In this document: positions 48,376 to 56,958 of the stretch, in pieces | How the letters are laid out: each line of letters begins with the position of its first letter | Numbering within the stretch: the first letter of the stretch is position 1 | Origin: Williamsia muralis | GTDB taxonomy: Bacteria; Actinomycetota; Actinomycetes; Mycobacteriales; Mycobacteriaceae | Assembly (NCBI RefSeq): GCF_002735905.1 | Contig: NZ_PEBD01000004.1 | Coordinates: 1,178,001-1,242,000 of the forward strand | Direction: 5' to 3' | DNA: 64,000 nt | Position numbers and translations under genes: made by a program | Notes under the pieces: generated by a model | The model's database searches: none | Seen by the model: the letters and a program-made list of their open reading frames with translations, nothing else | Told to the model about the DNA's origin: nothing

Positions 48376-48498
48376 CCCGTCGACCGTGCCGAAACACCCG
48401 TCGACCGTGCCGAAACACCCGTCGACCGTGCCGAAACCGGGATTGACCGTGCCGACGCGGAGCGTATCGGCCCACTCGACGCGAGTTTCGGCACGGTC
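48376..48498. repeat. Tandem 21-bp repeats with a distal inverted copy
   Basis: Starting right after the dnaE2 stop, the unit CCCGTCGACCGTGCCGAAAC(A) occurs at 48376-48396, 48397-48417 and 48418-48437. A partial copy (TTGACCGTGCCGA) follows at 48442. The core GTTTCGGCACGGTC recurs in inverted orientation at 48485-48498, so the RNA could fold into a long hairpin that terminates dnaE2. It also marks the left edge of the reverse transcriptase island. Confidence 0.85.
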
Positions 48499-48557
48499 AG
48501 CGGCTGGTGGGCCGTTTGATGGATCGCTGCGAGTACCGGCCGGCACTAGCATGACGG

Positions 48558-48719
48558 GATGCGCGGTGGGCGGGGCGAGAGTGGGTTCTCCGAACCCGTC
48601 TCAGGGGCAACCCCTGGGTGCATCTCGCAGTTGGTATCAGCGTCCGACGCCGGCAGGCACGCTCCGCGTGCTACCCGGCGCCGCAGACGAGAGTTCTGGT
48701 CGCCCCGCCGCCGCGCATC
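48558..48719 (+). ncRNA. Candidate retron non-coding RNA (msr-msd)
   Basis: A 162-base region that looks structured rather than coding. Its ends form an inverted repeat: 48558-48578 pairs with 48700-48719 (9 bp, a G-U pair and a bulged G, then 8 bp), the retron a1/a2 layout. Inside are hairpins at 48577-48602 (GGGTTC-TCC-GAACCC core, extended), 48602-48616 (CAGGGG-CAA-CCCCTG), and a long one at 48649-48679 (GCCGG ... GCACGC-TCC-GCGTGC ... CCGGC). The 3' end is 6 bases before the reverse transcriptase start. TAGCAT at 48547-48552 would start transcription at about 48559, the first base of a1. The priming guanosine is not assigned. Confidence 0.65.
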
Positions 48720-48725
48720 TGCCTC

Positions 48726-50039
48726 ATGACCACCGACTCGACCGATCTGGGCGACCCCACCGACTCCGGACATCCTGACGACCTCGGTGGCCTGGGCCCC
48801 GGAATCCGCATCCCGGCACGGTCGCTCGACCTGCTGATCAACCGGCTCGAGGTGGATCCGCGGTGGTCGGTCCATGCACTGGGCGACATGCTTGCGGCAA
48901 CGATGGCGCCTGCCACAGCCACGGCCCTGCTCGGTCTGCTGCTCGAGAAGTTCCCCGAAAGGCCCGAGCCGGAGGCCGTCCGCAGGGCGCTGTGGTCGAT
49001 GGTCATCGAGAACCGCAGCCACGTCTTCGATGAACTGCCGACGCCCGAAATGACGTTCGGTCTCACTCCACTGGCCGACGCCACCGATGTGGCGCGCTGG
49101 CTCGGCCTCACGGTGGGCGAACTGGAGTGGTTCGCCGATCGAGGCCACTGGCTACGCTCGAAAAAGACTGCGCTCGTCCATTATCGGTATGTCGCGATCC
49201 CCAAACGTGACGGCGTCAGGGTGATCGAGGCCCCAAAACCCCATCTACGCGAGATCCAGCGCCGGATACTCCGAGAGATACTCGATCGCATCCCGCCGCA
49301 TCGCGCGGCGCAGGGATTTGTCGCAGGCCGGTCCACCGCGAGTTTTGCCTGGCCACACTCCGACCGCAACGTGGTGCTGCGGGTCGATCTACGGAACTGC
49401 TTTCCGACCATCACCTCGGCGCGGGTGCGCGCGGTATTCGCAGCTGTCGGTTACCGGAGGACAGCCCGGCTCTTGTCTGAGATATGCACCACCGCAACAC
49501 CTCCCGATGTCCTTCGAGGTCTCGACTTCGCCCACGCGTCGCTGCTGCGGGGGCGGCATCTACCGCAGGGCGCCCCGACCTCGCCGGCCCTGGCCAACCT
49601 GGTCATGCGCACCATGGACCGCCGGATCTGGGGTTATGCCCAGCAGAACAACCTTCACTACAGCCGTTACGGCGACGATCTGGCCATCTCGGGCGACGTC
49701 ATGAACGCAGGGAAGGTGCTCTGGACAGTGCTGCGGATCATCGCCGACGAAGGCTTCACCGTTCACCCTGACAAGACGAAGATCATGTACTCACACCAGC
49801 GGCAGCAACTCGCGGGGTTGGTGGTCAACGACCGGCCCAGGGTCGGCCGGGTCGACTACGACAACCTCAGGGCATTGCTGCACAACGCCATTCGTACGGG
49901 CGCCCACGCCCAGAACCGCGACGACCATCCGCGTTTCCGCGAGCATGTGTACGGCAAGATCGCCTGGATCGCCGCCACCAGCCCAGGCCGGCGAAACACG
50001 TTGCTGGCCATGGCCGAACGGGTTGATTGGGATCGCTAG
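48726..50039 (+). CDS. Retron-type reverse transcriptase
   Basis: A 437-residue protein. Start ATG 48726 is chosen because the in-frame extension upstream covers the structured RNA and lacks protein-like sequence. Residues 1-150 are a helical N-terminal domain. The RT core: IPKRDGVRVIEAPKP (155-172), GFVAGRSTASFAWPH (197-211; retron NAxxH position with N replaced by F), motif A VLRVDLRNCFPTI (Asp221), motif B LPQGAPTSPALANL, catalytic RYGDDLAIS (315-318). LAGLVVND (362-369) takes the place of the retron VTG motif. YGKIAWIAATSP...RVDW is the retron-type thumb. No maturase or endonuclease domain, so not a group II intron. It should make msDNA from the upstream RNA, most likely for phage defence. 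Confidence 0.85.
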   Translation: MTTDSTDLGDPTDSGHPDDLGGLGPGIRIPARSLDLLINRLEVDPRWSVHALGDMLAATMAPATATALLGLLLEKFPERPEPEAVRRALWSMVIENRSHVFDELPTPEMTFGLTPLADATDVARWLGLTVGELEWFADRGHWLRSKKTALVHYRYVAIPKRDGVRVIEAPKPHLREIQRRILREILDRIPPHRAAQGFVAGRSTASFAWPHSDRNVVLRVDLRNCFPTITSARVRAVFAAVGYRRTARLLSEICTTATPPDVLRGLDFAHASLLRGRHLPQGAPTSPALANLVMRTMDRRIWGYAQQNNLHYSRYGDDLAISGDVMNAGKVLWTVLRIIADEGFTVHPDKTKIMYSHQRQQLAGLVVNDRPRVGRVDYDNLRALLHNAIRTGAHAQNRDDHPRFREHVYGKIAWIAATSPGRRNTLLAMAERVDWDR

Positions 50040-50108
50040 CCAGTACCGGCATGGGTGGGCACGTTCGGCGGCCTGTATTTACCGGCCCGCAGCGACTAGC
50101 CTCGGTAG

Positions 50109-50525
50109 ATGACGCGCAGCTATTCGAACAATCTCAACCGCCAGACACCCGGGGCTGTCGAGACCACCGACAGCGAGAACTCGCTGGACACTCAGATCGC
50201 GATCGTCTGGGCGCTCGAAGACGGTTGGCAGGGTGCTGACTCGTTGGCCCCGAGCCCGCAAGCCAAAGAGTTCTACGAGATCTACCGCAATGGACTGCCC
50301 AGTTCCTACTGGAACGAGTCGGCGCCGAGCGCAACTGCCGACGGTGGTCTGCACCTCGGATGGGAACGCAGCGACCACATCTATTCCGCCGACATCCTGC
50401 CCGGCGGCGAATTGGTCTTACGGGTGACCGCACCTCATGAGTCGGACAACGCCGAACTCCGACTGGACCAGCCGACAGCGGGAATGCTCCGGCGTTTCGT
50501 GATGCGTGGCCTTCCGATCGACTGA
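50109..50525 (+). CDS. Small protein of unknown function next to the reverse transcriptase
   Basis: A 138-residue protein, 69 bases after the RT gene and on the same strand. Pattern: WALEDGWQGADSLAPSPQA, EFYEIYRNGLPSSYW, then ATADGGLHLGWERSDHIYSA and ILPGGELVLRV. This helical half followed by a beta-sheet half resembles a widespread group of 120-150-residue bacterial proteins with a GWxG...P...DGGxxLEW pattern, often in accessory regions; no named family is claimed. No Shine-Dalgarno is seen, and TAGCCT ends 6 bases before the ATG, so it may have its own leaderless promoter. A partner or effector of the RT unit is possible. Confidence 0.6.
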   Translation: MTRSYSNNLNRQTPGAVETTDSENSLDTQIAIVWALEDGWQGADSLAPSPQAKEFYEIYRNGLPSSYWNESAPSATADGGLHLGWERSDHIYSADILPGGELVLRVTAPHESDNAELRLDQPTAGMLRRFVMRGLPID

Positions 50526-50561
50526 CGTCAGATCAGCTCGATAGTCCGACCACCCCGATCG

Positions 50562-51026
50562 CTAGACCGCCCCGGCGAAACCGTGCTGTCGCCATGCCTC
50601 GTACACAACGATGCTCGCCGCGTTCGCGAGGTTGAGCGAACGCCGGCCGGCCAACATGGGGATTCGGACACGTTCGGTCACGTGTGGGTCGGACATCACC
50701 TCTTCCGACAGCCCGGTGGGCTCGGGACCGAACAACAGAACGTCGCCGGGTTGATAGTGGATGTCGGTGTAGAACGTGTCGGCATGGGCGGTGAAGGCGA
50801 AAACCCGTTGTGGGGCAAGCGCACCCCAGGCGGAGAACAGATCCTCATGCACGGTCACCGAGGCCATGTCGTGGTAGTCGAGCCCGGCACGCTTCACCTT
50901 GGGTTCGGACAGGTCGAATCCCAGCGGTTCCACCAGGTGTAGCTGACACCCGGTGTTGGCCGCCAACCGGATCGCGTTGCCGGTGTTGGGGGGTATGCAG
51001 GGCTCGTGGAACAGCAGTCGGAACAC
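50562..51026 (-). CDS. trmL: tRNA (cytidine(34)-2'-O)-methyltransferase
   Basis: A 154-residue SPOUT-class enzyme, GTG start. FHEPCIPPNTGNAIRLAANTG is the TrmL N-terminal signature; YHDMASVTVHEDLFSAW, DVLLFGPEPTGLSEEV and the knot segment VRIPMLAGRRSLNLANAASI follow. It methylates the wobble ribose of tRNA-Leu isoacceptors using SAM. Length matches the minimal SPOUT enzymes without an RNA-binding extension. Counterpart of Mtb spoU-like Rv3366. It is convergent with the small gene of the RT island (36 bases between), marking the right edge of that island. Confidence 0.93.
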   Translation of the reverse strand: MFRLLFHEPCIPPNTGNAIRLAANTGCQLHLVEPLGFDLSEPKVKRAGLDYHDMASVTVHEDLFSAWGALAPQRVFAFTAHADTFYTDIHYQPGDVLLFGPEPTGLSEEVMSDPHVTERVRIPMLAGRRSLNLANAASIVVYEAWRQHGFAGAV

Positions 51027-51096
51027 TCGTCAAGCTTGACTCACCGCCATGGAGGACTCTTCGGCGGTGTCGCCGTGGCGGTGTAGACATGCACTC

Positions 51097-51705
51097 ATGA
51101 GCGATGAGGCCACCGTGGACGAACGGTTCGATTTTGCCGACCATTCCGGCGAGGAATGGATGGGCCGGCAGTTCGTCGGATGCAGTTTTGTCGAATGTGA
51201 CCTCAGCGAGCTGTCCACGGAGGGCACAACATTCACCGATTGCGACTTCACCGGCGCGAGTCTGGCCCGCTCCCGGCATCGGTCGAGTGCATTCCGTAAT
51301 TGCCACTTCGAGCGCACCCATCTCAACAAGGTCGAGATGGCCGACTGCAGTCTGGTCGGCTCGGTCATCACCCACTCGCGGGTTCGGCCCCTGACGATGA
51401 TCGACTGCGACATGTCGCTGATGTCGATCGGCGGTCTGGACATGTCGGGCGTGGTGCTCCGGGGATGCCGCCTCCGCGAGGCGAACCTGACCGAGTCCAT
51501 CTTGATCGGCGCGGATCTCTCCGGCTCAGATCTCACCGGGATCCGGGCTGTAGGTGTCAAACTCGGACAAGCGAACCTGCGCGGTGCGCGATGCGACCCG
51601 ATGCTCTGGCTGCAGGCGTCGGTGACCGACGCCTCGGTCGATCCCGACCAGGCCATGGAGTTCGCGGTGGCACACGGTCTGCGGATCGGGGGAGGAGAGT
51701 TGTGA
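51097..51705 (+). CDS. Pentapeptide-repeat protein
   Basis: A 202-residue protein, start MSDEATVDERFDFAD preferred over the ATG 48 bases upstream. Pentapeptide repeats A(D/N)LxX run from about residue 22 to 165: FVGCSFVECDLSELS, TFTDCDFTGASLARS, AFRNCHFERTHLNKVEMADCSLVG, VVLRGCRLREANLTESILIGADLSGSDLTG. They form a right-handed quadrilateral helix. Qnr and MfpA-type members mimic DNA and protect gyrase; whether this one does is unknown. Its stop overlaps the next gene (GTGA). Confidence 0.88.
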   Translation: MSDEATVDERFDFADHSGEEWMGRQFVGCSFVECDLSELSTEGTTFTDCDFTGASLARSRHRSSAFRNCHFERTHLNKVEMADCSLVGSVITHSRVRPLTMIDCDMSLMSIGGLDMSGVVLRGCRLREANLTESILIGADLSGSDLTGIRAVGVKLGQANLRGARCDPMLWLQASVTDASVDPDQAMEFAVAHGLRIGGGEL

Positions 51706-52805
51706 CCCACACACCTGGTGAGGCCCGGAGGCCTGGTTACAAGCACAACAGTGCGCCGAAGAAGCCGGTCATCCACCCGGTGGCCTGGACGCCGCCTCCT
51801 GCGAACACCGCGGGCTGGCCGGCTCCGCTCACCCCTGAAGTCACGGTGATCACCCTGGACGACGATTCACCCGAGGACGTCGTCGTGGACCGCAAAGGAC
51901 GGGTCTACACCGGTGCCATCGGCGGCAACATCATCTGCATCGACCCGGTCGACCACTCGCGGCAGGTGGTGGCGAACACCGGTGGGCGCCCCTTGGGTAT
52001 GGAGCTGTTCGGCGAACATCTGTTCATCTGCGACAGCGAGCGCGGCCTGTTGCACATGGACGTCCGGTCCGGACGCATCGACACGGTCGTCGACCAGGTC
52101 GGTGGAGAACGGCTGACCTTCTGTTCCAACGTGGTGGTCACCGCCGCCACCGACGGCCCCGATCCACGGCCAGTCGAGCTCTACGTGACCCAGTCGACCA
52201 CCCGCCATCCGTATGAGATGTACATGGCCGACATCTTCGAGCACTCGGGCGCGGGCAGGCTGCTGCGCGTGGTGCTGAATGATCCCGGTGATCCGGGCTC
52301 TCACGATTCATCGACCTCGCCCTGGTCGGGTACTGCTGACGTGGTCCTGACCGGTCTGCAGTTCGCCAACGGACTGGTCGTGCACCAGGGTCGGCTGCTG
52401 ATCGCCGAGACCGGCGCCTACCGGTTACGGTCCTTCGATCTGGAGACGGGAACCGATTCGGTGGTTCTCGACGGTCTGCCCGCCTTTCCCGACAACAGTT
52501 CGCTGGCACCAGATGGTGAGCACATGTGGCTCGCCCTCGTGGCCAACCGCAACGGCACACTCGACGCCCTGGCCGGCAGACCCGGTCTGCGCAAACTGCT
52601 CTGGCGGCTGCCGGATCGTCTGTTGCCGAAGGCGGTGGCACCGATGCGTCTGCTCAAGATCCATCTGGCCACTGTCCGGGTCGTCGCGGAGTACCGGGTC
52701 CCCGTCGCCGGTTTCGGTCAGAGCACGGGTGTGGTCGAACACAACGGGCGCGTCTGGGTCGGCGGGATCGAGGCGCCCGCAGTGGCGTGGTTCGATCTCG
52801 AATGA
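51702..52805 (+). CDS. SMP-30/strictosidine synthase-like beta-propeller protein
   Basis: A 367-residue protein, GTG start in the previous stop with GGAGGAGAG upstream. Six-bladed propeller signatures: [26 protein letters not shown] (blade 1), [71 protein letters not shown] and the closing [22 protein letters not shown]. Family members are Ca-dependent lactonases or hydrolases such as gluconolactonase and the paraoxonase-like group. The N-terminal 45 residues are Pro-rich and no signal peptide is present, so it is probably cytosolic. Substrate not determinable. Confidence 0.85.
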   Translation: MTHTPGEARRPGYKHNSAPKKPVIHPVAWTPPPANTAGWPAPLTPEVTVITLDDDSPEDVVVDRKGRVYTGAIGGNIICIDPVDHSRQVVANTGGRPLGMELFGEHLFICDSERGLLHMDVRSGRIDTVVDQVGGERLTFCSNVVVTAATDGPDPRPVELYVTQSTTRHPYEMYMADIFEHSGAGRLLRVVLNDPGDPGSHDSSTSPWSGTADVVLTGLQFANGLVVHQGRLLIAETGAYRLRSFDLETGTDSVVLDGLPAFPDNSSLAPDGEHMWLALVANRNGTLDALAGRPGLRKLLWRLPDRLLPKAVAPMRLLKIHLATVRVVAEYRVPVAGFGQSTGVVEHNGRVWVGGIEAPAVAWFDLE

Positions 52806-52869
52806 CCACTCATCGATCCTGCGCGTGCCCCTGGCACCGGGTATCACCGGCGCCTGGAACAATGGCACC

Positions 52870-53742
52870 GTGAGCGCAGCCGTACTGGATGGAAAAGCCA
52901 CCCGCGACGAGGTCTTCACCGACCTCAAGGCCCGCGTGGACAAACTTCGGGCTGCGGGGGTCACCCCCGGACTCGGCACGGTCCTCGTCGGCGACGACCC
53001 GGGCTCGCAGGCCTATGTCCGCGGCAAACACAACGACTGCGCCAAACTCGGGATCGCCTCCATCCGCAAGGACCTGCCGGCCGACATCACCACCGAACAG
53101 CTCAACGAGGCCATCGACGACCTGAATGCGGACCCGGCGTGTACCGGGTACATCGTGCAGTTGCCGCTGCCGAAGCACCTCGACGAGAACGCCGCCCTCG
53201 AGCGGATCGACCCGGACAAGGACGCCGACGGTCTGCACCCGATCAACCTCGGCCGGCTGGTCCTCGACGGTTCCGGAACCTCGTCCGACGCGCCTCTGCC
53301 GTGTACCCCCCGGGGCATCCTGCATCTGTTGCGACGCTACGACATCCAGATCGCCGGTGCCCACGTGGTGGTGGTCGGCCGCGGAGTCACCGTTGGCCGC
53401 CCCATCGGTCTGTTGCTGACGCGGCGCAGCGACAACGCCACGGTGACCCTCTGTCACACCGGTACCCGGGATCTGGCCGCCGAGGTCGGGCGCGGCGACA
53501 TCGTGATAGCTGCCGCGGGTGTGGCTGGGCTGATCACCGCCGACATGGTGAAACCGGGCGCTGCGGTGGTGGACGTGGGCGTGAGCCGCACCGATGCCGG
53601 TCTGGTGGGAGACGTCGCGGCCGATGTCTGGGACGTGGCAGGCCACGTATCTCCCAACCCTGGTGGCGTCGGACCACTGACGAGGGCGTTCCTGATGGCC
53701 AACGTCGTGGAACGCGCAGAGTCCGCGCTCGCACAGCGTTGA
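52870..53742 (+). CDS. folD: Methylenetetrahydrofolate dehydrogenase/cyclohydrolase
   Basis: A 290-residue bifunctional enzyme, start GTG 52870 ([16 protein letters not shown]). The catalytic lysine is in [31 protein letters not shown] and [12 protein letters not shown] are family signatures. The NADP-binding motif reads [16 protein letters not shown], and [16 protein letters not shown] closes the C-terminus. It interconverts 5,10-methylene- and 10-formyl-THF. Followed 14 bases later by a DUF3017 gene, as in mycobacteria (Rv3356c-Rv3355c). Confidence 0.96.
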   Translation: MSAAVLDGKATRDEVFTDLKARVDKLRAAGVTPGLGTVLVGDDPGSQAYVRGKHNDCAKLGIASIRKDLPADITTEQLNEAIDDLNADPACTGYIVQLPLPKHLDENAALERIDPDKDADGLHPINLGRLVLDGSGTSSDAPLPCTPRGILHLLRRYDIQIAGAHVVVVGRGVTVGRPIGLLLTRRSDNATVTLCHTGTRDLAAEVGRGDIVIAAAGVAGLITADMVKPGAAVVDVGVSRTDAGLVGDVAADVWDVAGHVSPNPGGVGPLTRAFLMANVVERAESALAQR

Positions 53743-53755
53743 TCGCCGACAGCAG

Positions 53756-54112
53756 ATGACGCCCAGGTCGTCCGACACCCGAGGTGGGGCCGATCGTGCC
53801 GCACGGAACCGAGCTCGTCGGCTGCACCAGGTTCGCAGGCTGCGGTGGGTTCTCGTGCAGATCCCTTTCTTGGCCGTCGTCGCCCTGGTTGTGATCGCAG
53901 CGGTGTTCCTGGTGTTCGACCGCTGGCGGCGTGGAGCCTTTGTCTTCGGGTCTGCTGCCCTTCTCGCAGCGCTCCTACGTGCGGTTCTGCCCAGTTCCAG
54001 GGTGGGTCTCCTCGAGGTGCGTGGACGATTCGCCGACGTCGTGACCATGGCCTCGGCCGGCGTCGCAATACTGTGGTTGGCTACCTCGATCGACCCTTTG
54101 GGCACAGATTGA
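53756..54112 (+). CDS. DUF3017 membrane protein
   Basis: A 118-residue protein with a basic N-terminus (ARNRARRLHQVRRLR) and three hydrophobic segments: WVLVQIPFLAVVALVVIAAVFLV-type (about 30-53), FVFGSAALLAALLRAVL (about 63-80) and VVTMASAGVAILWLAT (about 95-110). It matches the DUF3017 family by size and by position after folD. Function unknown. The tight spacing suggests co-transcription with folD. Confidence 0.85.
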   Translation: MTPRSSDTRGGADRAARNRARRLHQVRRLRWVLVQIPFLAVVALVVIAAVFLVFDRWRRGAFVFGSAALLAALLRAVLPSSRVGLLEVRGRFADVVTMASAGVAILWLATSIDPLGTD

Positions 54113-54291
54113 TTACAATTGTGTCTGTTACTGCACGAGTCGGTTGACCTGAGCGGCGACGGTCGTTGTCGATCGTCGGCCAGGAGCCGGCAAACAAAGT
54201 GCTGGGGGGCACGCCAGGAGAGCTTGTCGCACGATGTGGAAGAACCGCATCCGCGCAGGCAGGCGACACATCAACAGTTCGGAAGAGAGCA

Positions 54292-55752
54292 ATGAACACC
54301 TCGCTGGGCCTGTCCGCAGGCAGTGGAATGGTCCACTGCGTTCTGCTGACGACCGACGAGAGTGGTCGTGTCGATTCTCTGGGCCGGGTGATCGACGTCG
54401 ACCCCACCGATGGACTGACCCGGGCCGGAAGGATCAATTCCGGCATCGATCTGATGCTCACCCAGGCGCGAGAGCGCGGCGACCGCGTCGGCACCATCGG
54501 CGTTGCCTACCGAACCGATGAGCACGCCCGGGAAATCGCGTCCAAGGGGACCGGCGCCAAACGTCAGATCCAGTTGGTCGCGGAGACCGAGGCCGTAGCG
54601 CACCAGCTGATCAGTACGGGTGAGATCAATCGCTTCGCTCAGGTGGTCGTCGTCGACCTCGGCGACACCGGGATGGGCATGTACTGCCTCGACCCGTCGA
54701 GTCGTCGCATCACCGACTACCAACGCAGCGAATCGGTTGCCGGTATCGCACTGGATTCGCTGATCGCCGATGACGTCGTGGGTTCTGGCCGCTTACGCGG
54801 ACGGCGCAAGTCCACGGTGCTGAGCGCCTGCCGCACCGCCAAAGAGGAACTGTCCAGCAAGGATTCGACAGCGCTGATGGTCGGTAACCGCGCCGACCCG
54901 GTGACCGTCACCCGCACCTCGCTCGAACGGCTGACCGCTCCGATGGCCGAGCATGCCGCACGCGTGGTCGGCGATTACGTGAACGGGCCGCACGCCCCCG
55001 GGGCAGAAGCAGTGGTGCTCGTCGGCGGCATTGCCAACATCCCGATCTTCCGTGACCTGATCGTCGACGCCGCCGGTCTCGAGGCAGTTCTGCCCAAGGG
55101 GCCGGAGTCGGTGGCGGCCACCGGCGCCGCGAAGATCGCGGCCCGGGGACGTGGTGGTGCCGATCTGGCGTTCATCGGTGGCCGGCGCAGTCGCGACTGG
55201 CTCTCGGCCGCGCCGCTTGCCGTGTTCGGGGCCTTGCTCGCCGGCGCACTGATGACCGTGTACGCGGTGGGTTCGTCGTTGGCGGGCAATCCGAGTACTC
55301 CGACGTCGCAGCCACCTACGTCGTCCACGACGACCACCGCGGCGCCGCCCACGACCACCATCGAGATCTCCAGTCCGCGCGTGAGCACACCGGACCGTCC
55401 ACCCGTGCAACCTCAGCCGGTGACGATCACCACCACTGTCGATCCGGCACCACCGGCTGCCGGTGGCGGTGGAGGTGGCGGCGGTGGCGCTGGAAACTCG
55501 GACCCGGGTTGGGCCACAACGGAATTGCCGGCGGGCACCGGACCGTCCCGGCCGTCGACGTCCACGTTGAGCCCGTCGCTGTGGCCGTTCCCGTTGCCGT
55601 CGCTCCCGTGGACCCCCACACTTGTTCCGCCGACAAGTAATCCGACCACACCGCCTCCTGGCAGCACAGCCATCGAGTCCCCGCCCGCCATGACGCCGAT
55701 CGCCCCGACGACGATCCCAGACGCCATCGCGCCCACACCGCAAGCGCGCTGA
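54292..55752 (+). CDS. Hsp70-like ATPase-domain protein with membrane anchor and Pro/Thr-rich tail
   Basis: A 486-residue protein; ATG 54292 follows GGAAGAGAG and gives MNTSLGLSAGSGMVHC. The N-terminal actin/Hsp70-like fold (residues 1-285) shows phosphate-1-like LGLSAGSG, phosphate-2-like VVVDLGDTGMGMY and adenosine-like VVLVGGIANIPIF motifs. A transmembrane helix lies near 305-330 (AAPLAVFGALLAGALMTVYAVG), followed by an external tail rich in Pro, Thr and Ser with a Gly run. No substrate-binding domain like DnaK is present. Related proteins occur across mycolata (DUF7159-like); function unknown. A role in sensing or organising the envelope is plausible, not shown. Confidence 0.75.
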   Translation: MNTSLGLSAGSGMVHCVLLTTDESGRVDSLGRVIDVDPTDGLTRAGRINSGIDLMLTQARERGDRVGTIGVAYRTDEHAREIASKGTGAKRQIQLVAETEAVAHQLISTGEINRFAQVVVVDLGDTGMGMYCLDPSSRRITDYQRSESVAGIALDSLIADDVVGSGRLRGRRKSTVLSACRTAKEELSSKDSTALMVGNRADPVTVTRTSLERLTAPMAEHAARVVGDYVNGPHAPGAEAVVLVGGIANIPIFRDLIVDAAGLEAVLPKGPESVAATGAAKIAARGRGGADLAFIGGRRSRDWLSAAPLAVFGALLAGALMTVYAVGSSLAGNPSTPTSQPPTSSTTTTAAPPTTTIEISSPRVSTPDRPPVQPQPVTITTTVDPAPPAAGGGGGGGGGAGNSDPGWATTELPAGTGPSRPSTSTLSPSLWPFPLPSLPWTPTLVPPTSNPTTPPPGSTAIESPPAMTPIAPTTIPDAIAPTPQAR

Positions 55753-55772
55753 TCGCCTGACAGGAGTCCGGC

Positions 55773-55798
55773 AAAAAGGTCTAGCGCTGAGTCAGCGC
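55773..55798 (-). terminator. metX terminator
   Basis: On the minus strand GCGCTG-ACT-CAGCGC (overlapping the metX stop codon) is followed by AGACC and a run of five T, a classic intrinsic terminator. It would also stop read-through from the opposite gene. Confidence 0.75.
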
Positions 55799-56958
55799 CG
55801 CGCCAGATCGACGGTTTTCTTCAGAAGCTCTGAGACCGCATCGAATTCGGTCAGAAATCCGTCGTGGCCGTTGGCCGAATGCACAACGTGCAAGCCGTCG
55901 ACGCATCCCGGCATCAGTTCGGCCAACTCGACCTGCTGACGGATCGGGTACAGACGGTCGGAGTCGATACCGCCGATGATCACCGGGACCTCGCAGCTAC
56001 GCAGCGCCGCCTCGACGCCGCCTCGCCCGCGGCCGACGTCGTGGTGGTTGAGGACCTGCGAGAGCACCACGTAGCTGCCGGGATCGAACCGCTGGACCAA
56101 CTTGTCGGCCTGGTGTTCGAGGTAGCTCTGGACGGCGTAACGGCCACCTTCGAGCGGATTCTCTTGTCCCTGGGGTGAATTCGCGAAGCGCTCATCCAAC
56201 TCGAGTTCGTGGCGGTAGTACATGTGCGCAATGCGCCGCGCAACTCCCAATCCCGCGGTCGGCCTGCGGCCCGTGCCGTGATAGTCGCCGCCCTGCCAGT
56301 CGGGATCGGCTTGGATGGCGGCGATCTGGGTGGTCTGGGTGCCGATCTGGTCCGCGGAGGCCCGGGCGCCCACAGCCAAGATGAGTGCACTGCGCACTCG
56401 TTCGGGGTAGCCGATCACCCACTCGAGCGACCGCGCGCCGCCCATGGACCCACCGAGGACCGCTGCGACGGTGTCGATCTCGAGGGCGTCCATCAGTGCG
56501 ACCTCGGCCCGAACCTGGTCGAGCACGGTGATCTGCGGGAACCGTGAACCCCACACGCGCCCTTCGGAATCGAGCGATGCCGGTCCGGTGGACCCCCGAC
56601 AACCGCCGAGGACGTTGGCCGAGACCACGCACCATTCGTTCGTGTCGACGGCGGCGCCCGGACCGATCAGCCCATCCCACCAACCGGGGGAGGGCTGACC
56701 GGGTCCGGCCGGGCCGGTGACATGGGAGTCACCGGTGAGCGCGTGTAGCGCCAGCACCACGTTGTCGCGCGCTTTCGAGAGTGTGCCCCACCGCTGGAAG
56801 GCGAGGGTGACGTTCTCGATGCGCTCGCCGTTGTCGAGCTCGATGGGCCCCACCGACACACTGGTCAGCTTCCCGTCAGGCAGCGACTCCCAATCCGGGT
56901 GGATTCGCGGGGGCGTGTGCGGGTCGGTGCTCAATGTCGGCTTGGGGCTCGTCGTCAC
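55792..56958 (-). CDS. metX: Homoserine O-acetyltransferase
   Basis: A 388-residue alpha/beta-hydrolase-fold acyltransferase. GTG 56958 overlaps the metY stop (GTGA); the long reading through metY is rejected. [10 protein letters not shown] is the oxyanion region, the nucleophile is in [14 protein letters not shown], the acid in [11 protein letters not shown] and the His in [12 protein letters not shown]. It acetylates homoserine with acetyl-CoA for methionine synthesis by sulfhydrylation. metY precedes it under one SAM riboswitch. Confidence 0.96.
   Translation of the reverse strand: MTTSPKPTLSTDPHTPPRIHPDWESLPDGKLTSVSVGPIELDNGERIENVTLAFQRWGTLSKARDNVVLALHALTGDSHVTGPAGPGQPSPGWWDGLIGPGAAVDTNEWCVVSANVLGGCRGSTGPASLDSEGRVWGSRFPQITVLDQVRAEVALMDALEIDTVAAVLGGSMGGARSLEWVIGYPERVRSALILAVGARASADQIGTQTTQIAAIQADPDWQGGDYHGTGRRPTAGLGVARRIAHMYYRHELELDERFANSPQGQENPLEGGRYAVQSYLEHQADKLVQRFDPGSYVVLSQVLNHHDVGRGRGGVEAALRSCEVPVIIGGIDSDRLYPIRQQVELAELMPGCVDGLHVVHSANGHDGFLTEFDAVSELLKKTVDLARR

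Noticed and set aside
48376-48437. CRISPR array
   Set aside because: Repeats are directly adjacent without unique spacers, and no cas gene is near.
48618-48725. N-terminal extension of the reverse transcriptase from GTG 48618
   Set aside because: The added 36 residues (Arg/Cys/Pro-rich) look like translated structured RNA, and the region carries hairpins and the right inverted repeat.
48726-50039. Group II intron or diversity-generating RT
   Set aside because: No maturase or endonuclease domain, no intron domain V-like sequence seen, no template/variable repeat pair; thumb and motif B fit the retron type better.
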